The notes beneath the pieces were generated by a model. That model was given only the letters and a program-made list of their open reading frames with translations. It had not been told where the DNA came from and ran no database searches. A program made the translations under genes and the position numbers. From the NCBI RefSeq assembly GCF_003675855.1, contig NZ_RCIH01000010.1:49343-113342 (forward strand): a DNA stretch of 64,000 nt, read 5' to 3'. Positions 25,987-34,652 of this stretch are shown here, piece after piece. The stretch's first letter is position 1. Every line of letters begins with the position of its first letter. The DNA comes from Halostella salina (GTDB lineage: Archaea; Halobacteriota; Halobacteria; Halobacteriales; Natronoarchaeaceae).

Positions 25987-26286
25987 CTACTCGGCCGGCG
26001 CGAACACGACCAGCGCCTCGGCGTCCTCGACCGCCGCCGGCGAGATCTCCCGCTCGCCGCTGAACTGGACGGCGTCGCCGGACGACACCGCGTACGTCTC
26101 GTCGTCGAGCGTCAGTTCGATCTCGCCCGCGATCCCGTACAGCACGATGTCGTGGTCCGGGTGGTGATGGCCCGGCACCGACTCCCCGGCGTCGAGGGCC
26201 AGTCGGACGGTCCGGGGCTGCTGCTCCGAGAACACTTCGGCGTGTGGCGATTCCGTCAGGTCGTCGACGCGTGTCAGTTCGGCCAT
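25987..26286 (-). CDS. Small cupin-domain protein
   Basis: A 99-residue single cupin barrel. The metal-binding motif is GESVPGHHHPDHDIVLYGIAGEIEL, split here as ESVPGHHHPDHD with three His, followed by GEIEL and the second motif SGDAVQFSGEREI. The ATG at 26286 lies 45.5 bases from the centre of CGAACGTGTTCG, so it is probably induced with the respiratory genes. It lies between two membrane proteins related to heme-copper oxidase. Possible metal sensor or nitrosative-stress protein; the ligand is unknown. Confidence 0.82.
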   Translation of the reverse strand: MAELTRVDDLTESPHAEVFSEQQPRTVRLALDAGESVPGHHHPDHDIVLYGIAGEIELTLDDETYAVSSGDAVQFSGEREISPAAVEDAEALVVFAPAE

Positions 26287-26325
26287 CGGTCGACGGTACG
26301 CGGCCGTCGGGTGTGGGGATTGGGG

Positions 26326-26337
26326 CGAACGTGTTCG
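26326..26337 (-). promoter_or_regulatory. CGAACGTGTTCG-type palindrome before the cupin gene
   Basis: CGAACGTGTTCG on the plus strand (CGAACACGTTCG as read by the cupin gene), centred 45.5 bases before its start at 26286. Confidence 0.75.
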
Positions 26338-26338
26338 G

Positions 26339-27745
26339 CTACCGGTCCGCGGGCTCCGGGTCGTCGCTTGGGGGAACGCCGACGTCGTCGCCGGCGTCCT
26401 CGGCCGTGTCGGCTCCGCCGCCGAGCGACCCGAAAAGCACCGCCGGGAGGGACTGCCGGCCGTGTCGCCGCAGGACGAGCAGCAGGTTGGCGGCGAAGGC
26501 GACGCTCCCGGCGAGCCACAACGTCCCGCCGACGGCCCACAGGAACCCCGGCTGGACCGGGAGCGCGCCGGCCACGACGGGGAGTTGTCCCGCGACGATC
26601 AGCGTCGCACCGCCGACGAGCGCGGCGAAGTCGGCCGCCGCGAGGCGGTCGTCGTACAGGTCGTCGATCATCGGCACCGGCTCGTAGCCCAGCAGGTCGC
26701 TGTACCGGTGGACCCAGACGATGAAGGGGACGACGTGGTACAGCGTCCCGAGCACGACGAAGCCGACGACGCCGAGCGCGAGCAGATGGACGGTGCCGGG
26801 CGCGCCGAAGCGCGCATCGACGGCGAGCGGGTCGGCCAGCCACGCCGGGAGGGTCAGCGCGACCCACCCCGCCATCGCCGCGCTGGCGACGGCGTAGCGC
26901 GACAGCATCGGCGTCCACTCGACCGCCGTCTCAAGCAGCCGCCGGGCGAGGATGGCAGCGACGGCGAGGACGCTGGCGACGACGAGCACGCCACCGGCGC
27001 GGGCGATCAGGGGATCCCGGAGCAGGCGGCCACCGGCGAGCGCGACGACGCCGACCGGGTAGCCGATTTCCTCGACGCCGCGGAGGTAGCGGTCGACGCC
27101 GCCCAGTTCCGTCTGCGTGAACATCGTCGCGAGCTGGTAGAGCGCGCCGAACACGGTCGTCAACACCGCGCCGAAAACCGCGAGCGTGGCGTGGGCCGCC
27201 ACGACGTCGATTCGCGTCACCGGGAGGTCGAGAAAGAGGGGGTTCGTGAACCCGACCGCGAGCGACACGCCGAGGACGGTGAGTGCGAGGAAGTACGCGA
27301 GCGCCAGCGCGAAGTGGCGCTCGGTCACGTCGAGCGGCCGGGCCGTCGCCAGCGTCCGGCCGATGTTGTACGCGAACGTCCAGAAGCCGGCCAGCAGCAG
27401 GCCGCCGGCGTAGGGCAGCAGGTCGTATCGCTCCGTCAGCAGCGCGGCGGCGAAGCCGGTCAGTCCCGCGGTCACGAGCCATAGCTGTGCCGTCGCGAGC
27501 CGCCGCGAGTGGAGTTCGGTGCCGGACCACACCGGGACGAACTGCGTCATCGCGCCCATGATCGTGACACAGACCCACCCCGCCAGCAGCAGGTGGGTCT
27601 GTGCGAGGCCGGCCAGCGGCGCGTCGACCGCCACCCCGACCGCGCCGCCGGCGACGAGGAAGCCGAGCGCGACGACGAAGTGGCGGAGCGGCACCGCCAT
27701 GGGCGGCTGTGCGTCCGTCTCTACCTCCCCCGGAACGACGCTCAT
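26339..27745 (-). CDS. Heme-copper oxidase subunit I-like membrane protein
   Basis: A 468-residue protein with about 12 transmembrane helices and an acidic C-terminal tail (DTAEDAGDDVG...). Candidate heme or metal His residues occur in LAQTHLLLAGWVCV, DVVAAHATLAVFGAVLT, GTVHLLALGVVGFVVL and LYHVVPFIVWVHRYSDL. The layout resembles cbb3/NorB-type subunit I, yet the usual HPEVY-type active-site strings are absent. It is therefore more likely a relative (NnrS or orphan subunit-I-like) than an active oxidase. It is preceded by CGAATATGTTCG (27784-27795). Possible nitric oxide- or heme-related role in denitrification. Confidence 0.7.
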   Translation of the reverse strand: MSVVPGEVETDAQPPMAVPLRHFVVALGFLVAGGAVGVAVDAPLAGLAQTHLLLAGWVCVTIMGAMTQFVPVWSGTELHSRRLATAQLWLVTAGLTGFAAALLTERYDLLPYAGGLLLAGFWTFAYNIGRTLATARPLDVTERHFALALAYFLALTVLGVSLAVGFTNPLFLDLPVTRIDVVAAHATLAVFGAVLTTVFGALYQLATMFTQTELGGVDRYLRGVEEIGYPVGVVALAGGRLLRDPLIARAGGVLVVASVLAVAAILARRLLETAVEWTPMLSRYAVASAAMAGWVALTLPAWLADPLAVDARFGAPGTVHLLALGVVGFVVLGTLYHVVPFIVWVHRYSDLLGYEPVPMIDDLYDDRLAAADFAALVGGATLIVAGQLPVVAGALPVQPGFLWAVGGTLWLAGSVAFAANLLLVLRRHGRQSLPAVLFGSLGGGADTAEDAGDDVGVPPSDDPEPADR

Positions 27746-27783
27746 GGGCGTGGCTACGTCGCCGCGTTCCCTCGGCGTCTCCC

Positions 27784-27795
27784 CGAATATGTTCG
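27784..27795 (-). promoter_or_regulatory. CGAATATGTTCG palindrome before the 27745 gene
   Basis: CGAATATGTTCG centred 44.5 bases before the start at 27745. Confidence 0.75.
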
Positions 27796-27823
27796 CCAGG
27801 AGGGGGGGGAAGCTACGTCCCGG

Positions 27824-28261
27824 TCAGGGTCCGTCGTGTAGCTCCTCGACCCGCTCCGCGACCCAGTCGAGAACAGTGAAGCACACGTCGAGATGATGCG
27901 GGTCGAGCGGCGACGGCGTCGCCTCCCCGGCGTCCGGCGGCGGGTGGAAGTGGGTCCGCGGCGCGGACGCCTTCGGATGACGGTCCCAGCGACACTCGTA
28001 TCGACCGCCGTCCTGCGACTCGACGTAGTGGACGGAGTAGTCGTCGGTGACGAACCAGCGGACGTCCAGCCGTGCGGCCTCGACGCTGGGCGGATACGCG
28101 TTCCCGTCGAGTTCGATCCGGAGAAGCCGCGGCGACGCGCCGGATGGGTCGAACACCCAGCGCTCGACAAGCGGATGGCTGCCGGCGCGTCCGGCGACGG
28201 TCTCCAGCGTCGGAACGTCGAGCGGCCCCGTCGGCGTTGGGTCGCCCGAACCGTCGGTCAT
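27824..28261 (-). CDS. DUF6516-type protein, possible toxin of a pair
   Basis: A 145-residue protein with blocks HPLVERWVFDPSGASPRLLR, DVRWFVTDDYSVHYVES, GGRYECRWDRHPKASAPRTH and FHPPPDAGEATPSPLDPHHL. This is the pattern I associate with the haloarchaeal DUF6516 family, usually paired with a winged-helix protein. It follows that partner (28265-28819) with a 3-base gap. Known: such pairs are listed as toxin-antitoxin-like. The basic and aromatic conserved residues would suit a nuclease-like toxin, but there is no proof. Confidence 0.7.
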   Translation of the reverse strand: MTDGSGDPTPTGPLDVPTLETVAGRAGSHPLVERWVFDPSGASPRLLRIELDGNAYPPSVEAARLDVRWFVTDDYSVHYVESQDGGRYECRWDRHPKASAPRTHFHPPPDAGEATPSPLDPHHLDVCFTVLDWVAERVEELHDGP

Positions 28262-28264
28262 CGG

Positions 28265-28819
28265 TCAGACCGACGCGCCGTCGCGCGTCCCGCGCTCGTC
28301 CCGGCCCGCGGCGCGATGGGCCGCCCGCTGGAGGACCCGCAGGTCGCGGCGGACGCTCCGCCACTGCGTCAGCGCCTCCCAGCGGTCGTGAACCGCGGAC
28401 CGGTCGCCGCCGTCGAACGCTCCCGGGGAGACGGCGTCGGGGTCAGGTACACCGAACCGCTTCTGGAGCGCCTCGTCCTCCTCGACGAGCGCGTCGACCC
28501 GTTCGCGGAGCTCGGCCGCCGTGTGCTCTTCGGCCAGCCGCTCGACCCGTTTCCACCGGAAGTACGCGTCGTTCCGTCGGTACGTCGCCGGGCGGCCGTC
28601 GCGCTTCTCCGCGACCCCCATCTCGACGAGCTGTTCGAGCGCCGAACGAGCGCCGTCGGCGGAGCAGTCGGCGCGGTCGCCTATCTCGTCGGCGGTCGCC
28701 GGCTCCGTCGTCCCCGTCACCACGTCGTAGACGCGCTGGAACGTGGTTCTGTCCGCCCGCCAGCGCGACCGGGCGTCGCCTCCGTCCGCGGGGACGGGGC
28801 CGCGCGGTTCCTCGCTCAT
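28265..28819 (-). CDS. Winged-helix partner protein (DUF7342-type)
   Basis: A 184-residue protein beginning MSEEPRGPVPADGG. The winged helix spans about residues 25-85 (RTTFQRVYDVVTGTTEPATA, DEIGDRADCSADGARSALEQ, LVEMGVAEKRDGRPATYRRN), and a helical, probably coiled-coil C-terminal half follows (RVERLAEEHTAAELRERVDA). The ATG at 28819 is favoured because TATATTTT-type sequence (28845-28853) is at the TATA distance. A palindrome at 28856-28878 could be its own operator. Together with the DUF6516 gene it looks like an autoregulated toxin-antitoxin-like pair. Confidence 0.72.
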   Translation of the reverse strand: MSEEPRGPVPADGGDARSRWRADRTTFQRVYDVVTGTTEPATADEIGDRADCSADGARSALEQLVEMGVAEKRDGRPATYRRNDAYFRWKRVERLAEEHTAAELRERVDALVEEDEALQKRFGVPDPDAVSPGAFDGGDRSAVHDRWEALTQWRSVRRDLRVLQRAAHRAAGRDERGTRDGASV

Positions 28820-28855
28820 GGAGCGTCCTTGCACCGCCAGGAGGATATATTTTCG

Positions 28856-28878
28856 GTGTAGAGTAGATATGTCTACAC
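28856..28878 (-). promoter_or_regulatory. Inverted repeat operator candidate
   Basis: GTGTAGA (28856-28862) and TCTACAC (28872-28878) form perfect 7-base arms 9 bases apart, just upstream of the AT-rich TATA-like sequence (28845-28853) of the winged-helix gene at 28819. It overlaps the mrp stop codon. Probable autoregulatory site. Confidence 0.55.
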
Positions 28879-30156
28879 GGGCACGGCGGGTCGGGACACC
28901 GCCAGCACCCACTCGTCGGGGGCCTGCCGGCGCACGTCGTAGCGCTCGAACGCCTCGTCGGGCGACTCAGCGTCGCCGACCACCTCGGCGAGCATCGCGG
29001 CCAGCGGCGACGGGTCGTGGTCGTTGACGAGGTAGAACGTCTCGCCCGGCTCCAGCGCCCTGAACTCCTCGACGGCCTGCTCGTGGCGGACCTGCGGCGG
29101 GAGGCCGCGGACGTCGAGCGCGTGGTCGGGCACGTCCACGTCGTGTACGTCGTCGAGCCGGGCGGTCACGCGCCCCGCGAGCGCCCCGAACGCCTCGGGG
29201 ACGGGACCGTCGACCGCGCGGACGCGCTCGTCGAACGGCAGGTCCGCGAGGACGGGCGCGTCGAGTTCGGACTCGAGGTCGGCGTCGGGGAACAGGTCGT
29301 GCTCCCGGCCGCAGTCGCAGGTGAAGCCGTCCATGTTGACGACGGTCCCGAGCACCGGGACGGCGTTCTCCTCAAACAGCGTCGCGCTCCGGCCGGTGTC
29401 GGCCACGCTCGTCGGGTACGGCGTGCTGACCAGCACAGCGCCGTCGACCGGGAGGCCCTGGAGCGCCGTGAGCACGATGTCGCCGGTTCCCGGGGGCAGG
29501 TCGACGACGAGCGTGTCGAGGTCGCCCCACGCGGTGTCCTCGAACAGTTCGGTGACGGCGTCGTGTGCCATCGCGCCGCGCCACGCCAGCGGCGCGTCGT
29601 TGGCGATCAGGCCGACGCTCATCGCGACCAGCCCGTCCGTCTCGATGGGCCGGGCGTTCCCGTCGTCGTCGGCGGTCACCGGCCCCTCGAGGTCGAGCAG
29701 TTCGGGCACGTTCGGGCCGTACAGGTCGGCGTCGAACAGCCCCACGTCGCGGTCGTCGTCGGCCGCCAGGGCGCGGGCCAGCTGGGTCGACACGGTCGTC
29801 TTCCCGACGCCGCCCTTCGCGCTGGCGACGGCGATCACGGTGTCGACGCCGTCGGGTCGGTCGACGCCGTCGTCCACCCCGTCGGGCGTGTCACCCTCGA
29901 CCTGCGCGCGCTCGACGCCGGGGGTCGACAGCGCTTCGCGCCGGAGCGCCTCCGTGACCTCCTCGGCCGTCTCCGGGTCGAACCCCGCGAGGTCGACCGT
30001 GATCGTCGCCACGCCGTCGGCGACCGTCACGTCGGTCACGAGCCCGGACTCGACAGCGCTCGTCCCGAGGTCGGGGTCCTCGACGGCGGCGACGGCCTCG
30101 CGGAGGCGTTCGGAGGCGTCGTCCCTCCGGTCGGCGTCGGTGTCGGTTCCGGTCAT
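28873..30156 (-). CDS. Mrp/NBP35-type iron-sulfur carrier ATPase with N-terminal MIP18-like and C-terminal DUF2249 domains
   Basis: A 427-residue fusion. About residues 15-95 are a MIP18/FeS-assembly-P-like domain (LREAVAAVEDPDLGTSAVES). About 108-345 are a ParA-type P-loop ATPase with ASAKGGVGKTTVSTQLARAL, DADLYGPNVPELL and VDLPPGTGDIVLT, and Cys pairs in FTCDCGREHDLF that could hold a bridging cluster. About 355-427 are a TusA/DUF2249-like domain (LDVRGLPPQVRHEQAVEEFR, FYLVNDHDPSPLAAML). The family carries and transfers [4Fe-4S] clusters. As the last gene of the molybdoenzyme operon, it probably matures the alpha/beta subunits. Confidence 0.88.
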   Translation of the reverse strand: MTGTDTDADRRDDASERLREAVAAVEDPDLGTSAVESGLVTDVTVADGVATITVDLAGFDPETAEEVTEALRREALSTPGVERAQVEGDTPDGVDDGVDRPDGVDTVIAVASAKGGVGKTTVSTQLARALAADDDRDVGLFDADLYGPNVPELLDLEGPVTADDDGNARPIETDGLVAMSVGLIANDAPLAWRGAMAHDAVTELFEDTAWGDLDTLVVDLPPGTGDIVLTALQGLPVDGAVLVSTPYPTSVADTGRSATLFEENAVPVLGTVVNMDGFTCDCGREHDLFPDADLESELDAPVLADLPFDERVRAVDGPVPEAFGALAGRVTARLDDVHDVDVPDHALDVRGLPPQVRHEQAVEEFRALEPGETFYLVNDHDPSPLAAMLAEVVGDAESPDEAFERYDVRRQAPDEWVLAVSRPAVPV

Positions 30157-30157
30157 G

Positions 30158-30817
30158 TTACCAGGCCTCGAACTCCTCGGCGTCCTCCTCCGGTTCGTCG
30201 TCGGTCATCAGCGTCCCGCCGTACGGCCGGAAGTCCAGGTCGTAGGCGTTGGCGACGGCGTCGAGCGAGTCCTCACGCTCGGCGATAGTCGCCGTGTCGA
30301 AGTCGAAGGACTCGACGGCGTCGACGAGCGCCCCGTCGCCGACGTACCCCTCGTCGTAGGCCGCGGCGATCCCGTCGCGGAGGGTGTCGGCGTTGCGTCG
30401 GAGTCGCTTCGCCTCCTCGAACCGCTCGCGCATGTCCTCGGTCGGACTGCCACGGTCCAGCGGGATCGAGTCGAGTTCGTCGACGGCGCGTTCGTCGAAG
30501 CGGTCGGCCAGCTTCAGCAGTTCGACCACCTGCTCGCGAGGCGACAGCGACGCCCAGGCGTCGCGGGCCTCGTCGGCGACGACGGCGTCGACGGCCTCGC
30601 CCCACGTCGTGTCGCGCTCGGCGTCCTCGAACGCCTGCGCGACGAACGCGCCGACGTGCTCGTCCGGGATGGTGACGCCGAGGGACTCCTCCAGTCCGCC
30701 GGCCGCGTCGCCGTCCGTCACACGACCGCTGTGGCCGTCGTCCGGAGTGTCGTCCTGCACCTGATCGTCCGCGCGGTGCGCCCCGCCTGTCGTGTCGAGG
30801 TCGTATGCGTCGGTCAT
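30158..30817 (-). CDS. Acidic helical hypothetical protein of the molybdoenzyme operon
   Basis: A 219-residue, very acidic, mostly helical protein without cysteines or membrane segments. The N-terminal 45 residues look disordered. Then come PDEHVGAFVAQAFEDAERDT, SLSPREQVVELLKLADRFDE and MRERFEEAKRLRRNADTLRD. It overlaps the HEAT-repeat gene by 4 bases and is followed by mrp after one base. I do not recognise a family. The position suggests an assembly factor for the molybdenum enzyme (inference). Confidence 0.72.
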   Translation of the reverse strand: MTDAYDLDTTGGAHRADDQVQDDTPDDGHSGRVTDGDAAGGLEESLGVTIPDEHVGAFVAQAFEDAERDTTWGEAVDAVVADEARDAWASLSPREQVVELLKLADRFDERAVDELDSIPLDRGSPTEDMRERFEEAKRLRRNADTLRDGIAAAYDEGYVGDGALVDAVESFDFDTATIAEREDSLDAVANAYDLDFRPYGGTLMTDDEPEEDAEEFEAW

Positions 30818-31716
30818 CGGTTCTCACGCTGTCCCTGGGTCAGTCCGTCCGTGACGCCGGCCATGCCCGGCCCGCCCGGACCGCCACCGGGACCGTCCGG
30901 CCCGTCGCCCGTCCGCGACCCGGGGCCGCCGCCGGGCGCGCCGGGGTCGTCGAGTCCGGCGTCGATCTGCTTCGGGTCGACGCCGCGGGCGGTGGCGAGC
31001 GCGCGCTTCGCCGACCGCCGCACGTCGTCGCTCCGGTCGTTCAGGCCGTGCCGCTCCAGCGCCTCCTCGGCGCGGTCGGTGCCGAGGTCGCCGAGGCTCG
31101 CCGCCGCCTTCGCGCGGACGAACGCCTCCGGCTCCCGGGCCAGCACCGCCGCGAGGATCCGGACCGCCTCCGCCGTGTCCGCGGCGTACTCCCGGAGGAA
31201 GTCCGCGGCGTACTCGCGGACGGCGGGGTGGCGGTCGGACTTGATCCGCTCGGTGAGCAGCTCCTGTGAGGCCGCGCCGGTCTTCGACAGCGCGACCACG
31301 GCGTTCCGCCGGACGTAGCCGCTCTCGTCGTTCAGGGCTTCGCGGAGCGTCGCCTCGTCGTCGGGCGCGGCGCGGGACGCCGCGACGACGGCCTCCGCGC
31401 GAACCCAGTCCTCGTCGTCGTCGAGCGCCGTCCGGATCGCCGTCTCGGCCGCGCCCTCGCCGTCGGCCCCCTGCGCCGCGAGACCGAGCGCCTCGACGGC
31501 GAACTGGCGCACGTCCGCGGCGTCGTCGTCGGTCGCCCGGCCCGCCAGCCGCGCGACCGTCGACGGCTGCAGGGAGCCGCCGTCGGCGATGTCGACCAGC
31601 CCGAGCGCGGCGTCGCGACGCTCGCGCTCCAGCGCCGACAGCAGTTGCTCGCGAAGCTGTGCCTCGTCGTCCGTGCGCGCCCGTCCCCGGGCGCTGCGGT
31701 TGGCGTACTCGGTCAT
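30814..31716 (-). CDS. HEAT-repeat protein
   Basis: A 300-residue protein made of about six HEAT/PBS-lyase-type repeats (for example DVRQFAVEALGLAAQ, WVRAEAVVAASRAAPDD, YVRRNAVVALSKTGAAS, FVRAKAAASLGDLGTD, DVRRSAKRALATARG) followed by a Gly/Pro-rich tail. The start at ATG 31716 overlaps the stop of the heme subunit gene (ATGA). HEAT proteins act as protein-binding scaffolds. Within this operon it could assist assembly or cofactor insertion of the alpha-beta-gamma complex. Confidence 0.82.
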   Translation of the reverse strand: MTEYANRSARGRARTDDEAQLREQLLSALERERRDAALGLVDIADGGSLQPSTVARLAGRATDDDAADVRQFAVEALGLAAQGADGEGAAETAIRTALDDDEDWVRAEAVVAASRAAPDDEATLREALNDESGYVRRNAVVALSKTGAASQELLTERIKSDRHPAVREYAADFLREYAADTAEAVRILAAVLAREPEAFVRAKAAASLGDLGTDRAEEALERHGLNDRSDDVRRSAKRALATARGVDPKQIDAGLDDPGAPGGGPGSRTGDGPDGPGGGPGGPGMAGVTDGLTQGQRENR

Positions 31717-32756
31717 CGTCTGAGCCTCCAGTAGCTGACGAGCCACGCCGCCGCCGTCGCGAGAACGAGCGCCGTGACCCAGTTCGTCGCCGAGCGGGCG
31801 AGCCACATCGCCGAGTCGCCCGCGTCGCCCGCCGCGCCGGCTGCACCGCCACCGTCGCCGCCGTCGCCGGAGCCGCCACCGCCGGCCTGTGCGGCGCTCA
31901 ACTCGCCGTTCTCCGTGTCGAGGACGGTGTAGCGGAGCGTGATCGACTTCTGGCCGTTCACCTCGTCGGCGCTGCCGTTCCACACCGCGAAGGCGAGATA
32001 CATCTGGTCGGCCTCGTCGAACGCCGCGTCGAACTGCCCCTCAGCGCCGCGCTCGCGGACGAACACGACCGACCAGCCGTCCACCGTGCGCTCGGCGTTG
32101 GCCGCGACGGTCTGGCTGGGCGCGTGGGAGAGCGAACCGTACCCCCGCGCGTAGTAGTTCTGTGCGAACCGGTCGTAGCTGGACTTCGAGAGCGGGTTGC
32201 CGGCCGCCCGACCCGGCTTGGTCCGGTTGTCGGGGTGCGGGTAGGTGTACATGTCGCCGCCGGGGTCGGACTCGGCGAACTGCCAGCTCGCCCGCCAGTA
32301 CCAGATGTCGACGGGGTCGCCGCTGGCACCCATCGTGATCGGGGGTTTGCTCCCGCCCCGGAGCATGATGGCGGCGGCGTCGCTGTACGCCCCCGGTTCG
32401 CTGATGTTCGTGTCGCGGGTCGGGTCCTCCCACTCCAGCCGGAAAGCGACGTGCGTGTCGTTCGTCACCGACTGGACGGTCATCTCGTCGACCGTGCCGC
32501 CGCCGTGGGGGAGCGCCATCTGCTGCTCGCTGAGCGTCACGTTCCGGGTGGGCGCGTCCGCCCACTGCCCGGCGTCGGGCTGGGCGGGCACGCGGTCGAC
32601 CGCCGTCATCTCCTGATGGCCCGCGGTGACGACGCTGATGAACGCCACCTGCCCAACCATCATCAGGCACATCACGACAACGGCGAGCTTCGTCGCCTGC
32701 CTGGCCGCCGGACGGTCCAGCGACGGCCGCGACAGCAACCGGAGTCGCGGGATCAC
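31713..32756 (-). CDS. Ethylbenzene-dehydrogenase-type heme b (gamma) subunit
   Basis: A 347-residue protein anchored at both ends: an N-terminal membrane segment (LAVVVMCLMMVGQVAFISVV) and a C-terminal one (ATNWVTALVLATAAAWLV) after a Gly/Ser-rich linker. The domain between (HVAFRLEWEDPTRDTN, SDAAAIMLRGGS, DIWYWRASWQF, WSVVFVRERG) is the EB_dh/DdhC/SerC/ClrC heme-binding fold, in which Met and Lys or His bind one heme b. Known role: electron transfer to or from a periplasmic type II molybdoenzyme. It follows the TorD-type chaperone with a 4-base overlap. Confidence 0.85.
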   Translation of the reverse strand: MIPRLRLLSRPSLDRPAARQATKLAVVVMCLMMVGQVAFISVVTAGHQEMTAVDRVPAQPDAGQWADAPTRNVTLSEQQMALPHGGGTVDEMTVQSVTNDTHVAFRLEWEDPTRDTNISEPGAYSDAAAIMLRGGSKPPITMGASGDPVDIWYWRASWQFAESDPGGDMYTYPHPDNRTKPGRAAGNPLSKSSYDRFAQNYYARGYGSLSHAPSQTVAANAERTVDGWSVVFVRERGAEGQFDAAFDEADQMYLAFAVWNGSADEVNGQKSITLRYTVLDTENGELSAAQAGGGGSGDGGDGGGAAGAAGDAGDSAMWLARSATNWVTALVLATAAAWLVSYWRLRR

Positions 32757-33451
32757 GGCGCTTCACCCCCGTCGGCGTTCGCGGCCGTCCCCGCGGTCGG
32801 TTCGGGGTGTTTCCCGTTGTCGTAGGTGACCAGCTCCTCGACGAGGTCGGCGGCCGCGAGGTACAGCGGGTGGTCCGCCGTCTGCCGCACGTCGTAGCAG
32901 AGCGCCGGGACAAACTCGACGAGGTGGTCGTCCAGCACGGTCGCCTCGGCGTGCTCGACGCGCTCGGCGGCCGCGCGGTCGCCCTGCTCCAGCGCGACGG
33001 CGCGCTGGCCGGCGAGGACCTGCGCGAGTTCGAGTTCGGCCGCGACGTGGTCCTGGCGCTCGGCGAAGTCCTCGCTCGGCTCGACGCCGAACTCCTCCAG
33101 CAGGCCGACGACGGTCGCGATCCGGCGCTGCTCGATGCTGAGTTCGTCGCGGGTGGTGTAGTGGGCCTCGTACGGCACCACGGCGTACGTCCCCTCGTCG
33201 TCGGGCACGCCGAACAGGTCGTTGTACGCCGACTCGATGTCTTCGCGCGGCGTGGACTCGACGGCGTCGAGCAGGCGCTCGGCCTCGTCGGCGACGGTGA
33301 GCCGTTCGGCGGCCTGTTCGATCCCGGCTCGCGCCTCCGGGTCGGTCAGTTCGCTGACGGTGCGCTCGTCGGGGTACGTGAACGCCGCCGCGGCGGCGCA
33401 GTACAGCGTCGCCCGGGCGGCGTGGTACTCGGGGTCGGTGTTTCGGCTCAT
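32753..33451 (-). CDS. TorD/NarJ-family molybdoenzyme chaperone
   Basis: A 232-residue helical protein: ARATLYCAAAAAFTYPDERT at the N-terminus, SAYNDLFGVPDDEGTYAVVP and YEAHYTTRDELSIEQRRIAT in the middle (the conserved E..Y..R region), DHVAAELELAQVLAGQRAVA, and VPALCYDVRQTADHPLYLAA. This is the TorD/DmsD layout. The protein binds the Tat signal of the catalytic subunit and protects it until the molybdenum cofactor is inserted. It lies 19 bases after the beta-subunit gene and overlaps the gamma-subunit gene by 4 bases. Confidence 0.88.
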   Translation of the reverse strand: MSRNTDPEYHAARATLYCAAAAAFTYPDERTVSELTDPEARAGIEQAAERLTVADEAERLLDAVESTPREDIESAYNDLFGVPDDEGTYAVVPYEAHYTTRDELSIEQRRIATVVGLLEEFGVEPSEDFAERQDHVAAELELAQVLAGQRAVALEQGDRAAAERVEHAEATVLDDHLVEFVPALCYDVRQTADHPLYLAAADLVEELVTYDNGKHPEPTAGTAANADGGEAP

Positions 33452-33470
33452 TGGTTGGATGTGGGGTCGG

Positions 33471-34652
33471 TTACGGCTGGTTGGTCCACATCTCGCCCTC
33501 GCGGACCTCCATCTCCTCCTGGAACGGGATGTCGACCACGAGCTTGCCCTTGCGGTCCCAGCCCTTCACGCGGTGTTCCTTGACGTTGTACGTCTCGATG
33601 AGCCGGGTGGTCGCGCCGAACAGCTGGAGGATGCCGAGCACGTGGTGGCTCGGGTTCCGGGCCCGCTCCTGGACGATCTTCACCGACTCCTCGTACGTGC
33701 TGCCCGGCCAGTCGTTGTGCTTCTGCTCGGTGTTGGGCGTGAACATCTGCGTCAGGAACTCCGGCGGCACGTGGTACGGCGGCATGTAGAACACCTGCGG
33801 CCGCGTGCCGAACTGCGGGTACAGCGGGAGCGCGACCTTCTCGTCGCTCTTGGCGAGGTAGTTCGTCGGGCTCCGCCCGGCCGCCGCCGACTGCTTGCCG
33901 TTGGGGTGGCCGGCGTCGGGACCGCGGTTGATGTTGCCGTGCAGGCGCGTCTTCCCGATGCAGGAGGAGACACAGCGGGGGACGTTCCCCTCCTCGATGC
34001 GCGGGAAGCAGCCGACCGGCTTCTCCGAGACGCCCGTCTCGGGGTTGTACATCGGCTTGTGGTACGGACACGCCTTCACGCACTTGCGGTAGCCGCGACA
34101 GCGCTCCTGGTCCAGCAGGACGATGCCGTCCTCCTGGCGCTTGTAGATCGCCTTCCGCGGGCAGGCCGCGAGGCAGGCCGGGTTCTTGCAGTGGTTGCAG
34201 AGCCGCGGCAGGTAGAACTGCCACATGTCGTGGTACTCGTCGTTCTCCAGGTCGCTCTCGACGACCTCGCCGGTCGGGTACTCGCCGTGGGCCTGGTCGT
34301 CGCCGAGCGCGGGGTACTCCCACTCCTCCTTCTCGGCGACGTAACCCCGGACCTGCTCGCCCTCGTCGGCGGCCTCGAAGATGGTCTGGTCGGGGCCGAG
34401 GTCGTCGAGCAGGCGCATGTCCCAGCCCATCGGGTAGCCGCCGTACGGCTCCGTCTCGACGTTCATCCACCACATGTACTCCTCGCCCTCGCCGCTGGTC
34501 CAGGTGGACTTGCAGGCGAAGGAGCAGGTGTTGCAGTTGATACACCGGTTCGTGTTGATGATCATCCCCCAGTGCCAGTCCCGTTCCTCCTGGCGGTGCT
34601 CGTAGGGGTAGCTGTGCTCGCGGCCGAGCTGCGGGTTGTGTGTCTGTGGCAT
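33471..34652 (-). CDS. Iron-sulfur beta subunit of a type II molybdoenzyme (NarH/DdhB/SerB-like)
   Basis: A 393-residue protein with four cysteine clusters: NRCINCNTCSFACKSTW, LCNHCKNPACLAACPRKAIY, RCRGYRKCVKACPYHKPMY and GNVPRCVSSCIGKTRLHGN. The second cluster contains the extra aromatic/variant positions typical of NarH, DdhB, EbdB and ClrB, so one [3Fe-4S] and three [4Fe-4S] clusters are expected. It has no signal peptide and would be exported by hitch-hiking on the Tat signal of the alpha subunit. Its start overlaps the alpha stop by one base. It links the heme b gamma subunit to the active site. Confidence 0.92.
   Translation of the reverse strand: MPQTHNPQLGREHSYPYEHRQEERDWHWGMIINTNRCINCNTCSFACKSTWTSGEGEEYMWWMNVETEPYGGYPMGWDMRLLDDLGPDQTIFEAADEGEQVRGYVAEKEEWEYPALGDDQAHGEYPTGEVVESDLENDEYHDMWQFYLPRLCNHCKNPACLAACPRKAIYKRQEDGIVLLDQERCRGYRKCVKACPYHKPMYNPETGVSEKPVGCFPRIEEGNVPRCVSSCIGKTRLHGNINRGPDAGHPNGKQSAAAGRSPTNYLAKSDEKVALPLYPQFGTRPQVFYMPPYHVPPEFLTQMFTPNTEQKHNDWPGSTYEESVKIVQERARNPSHHVLGILQLFGATTRLIETYNVKEHRVKGWDRKGKLVVDIPFQEEMEVREGEMWTNQP

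Noticed and set aside
26339..27745. Nitric oxide reductase NorB
   Set aside because: The membrane protein has the subunit-I-like layout, but I could not find the full set of NorB active-site His/Glu motifs.
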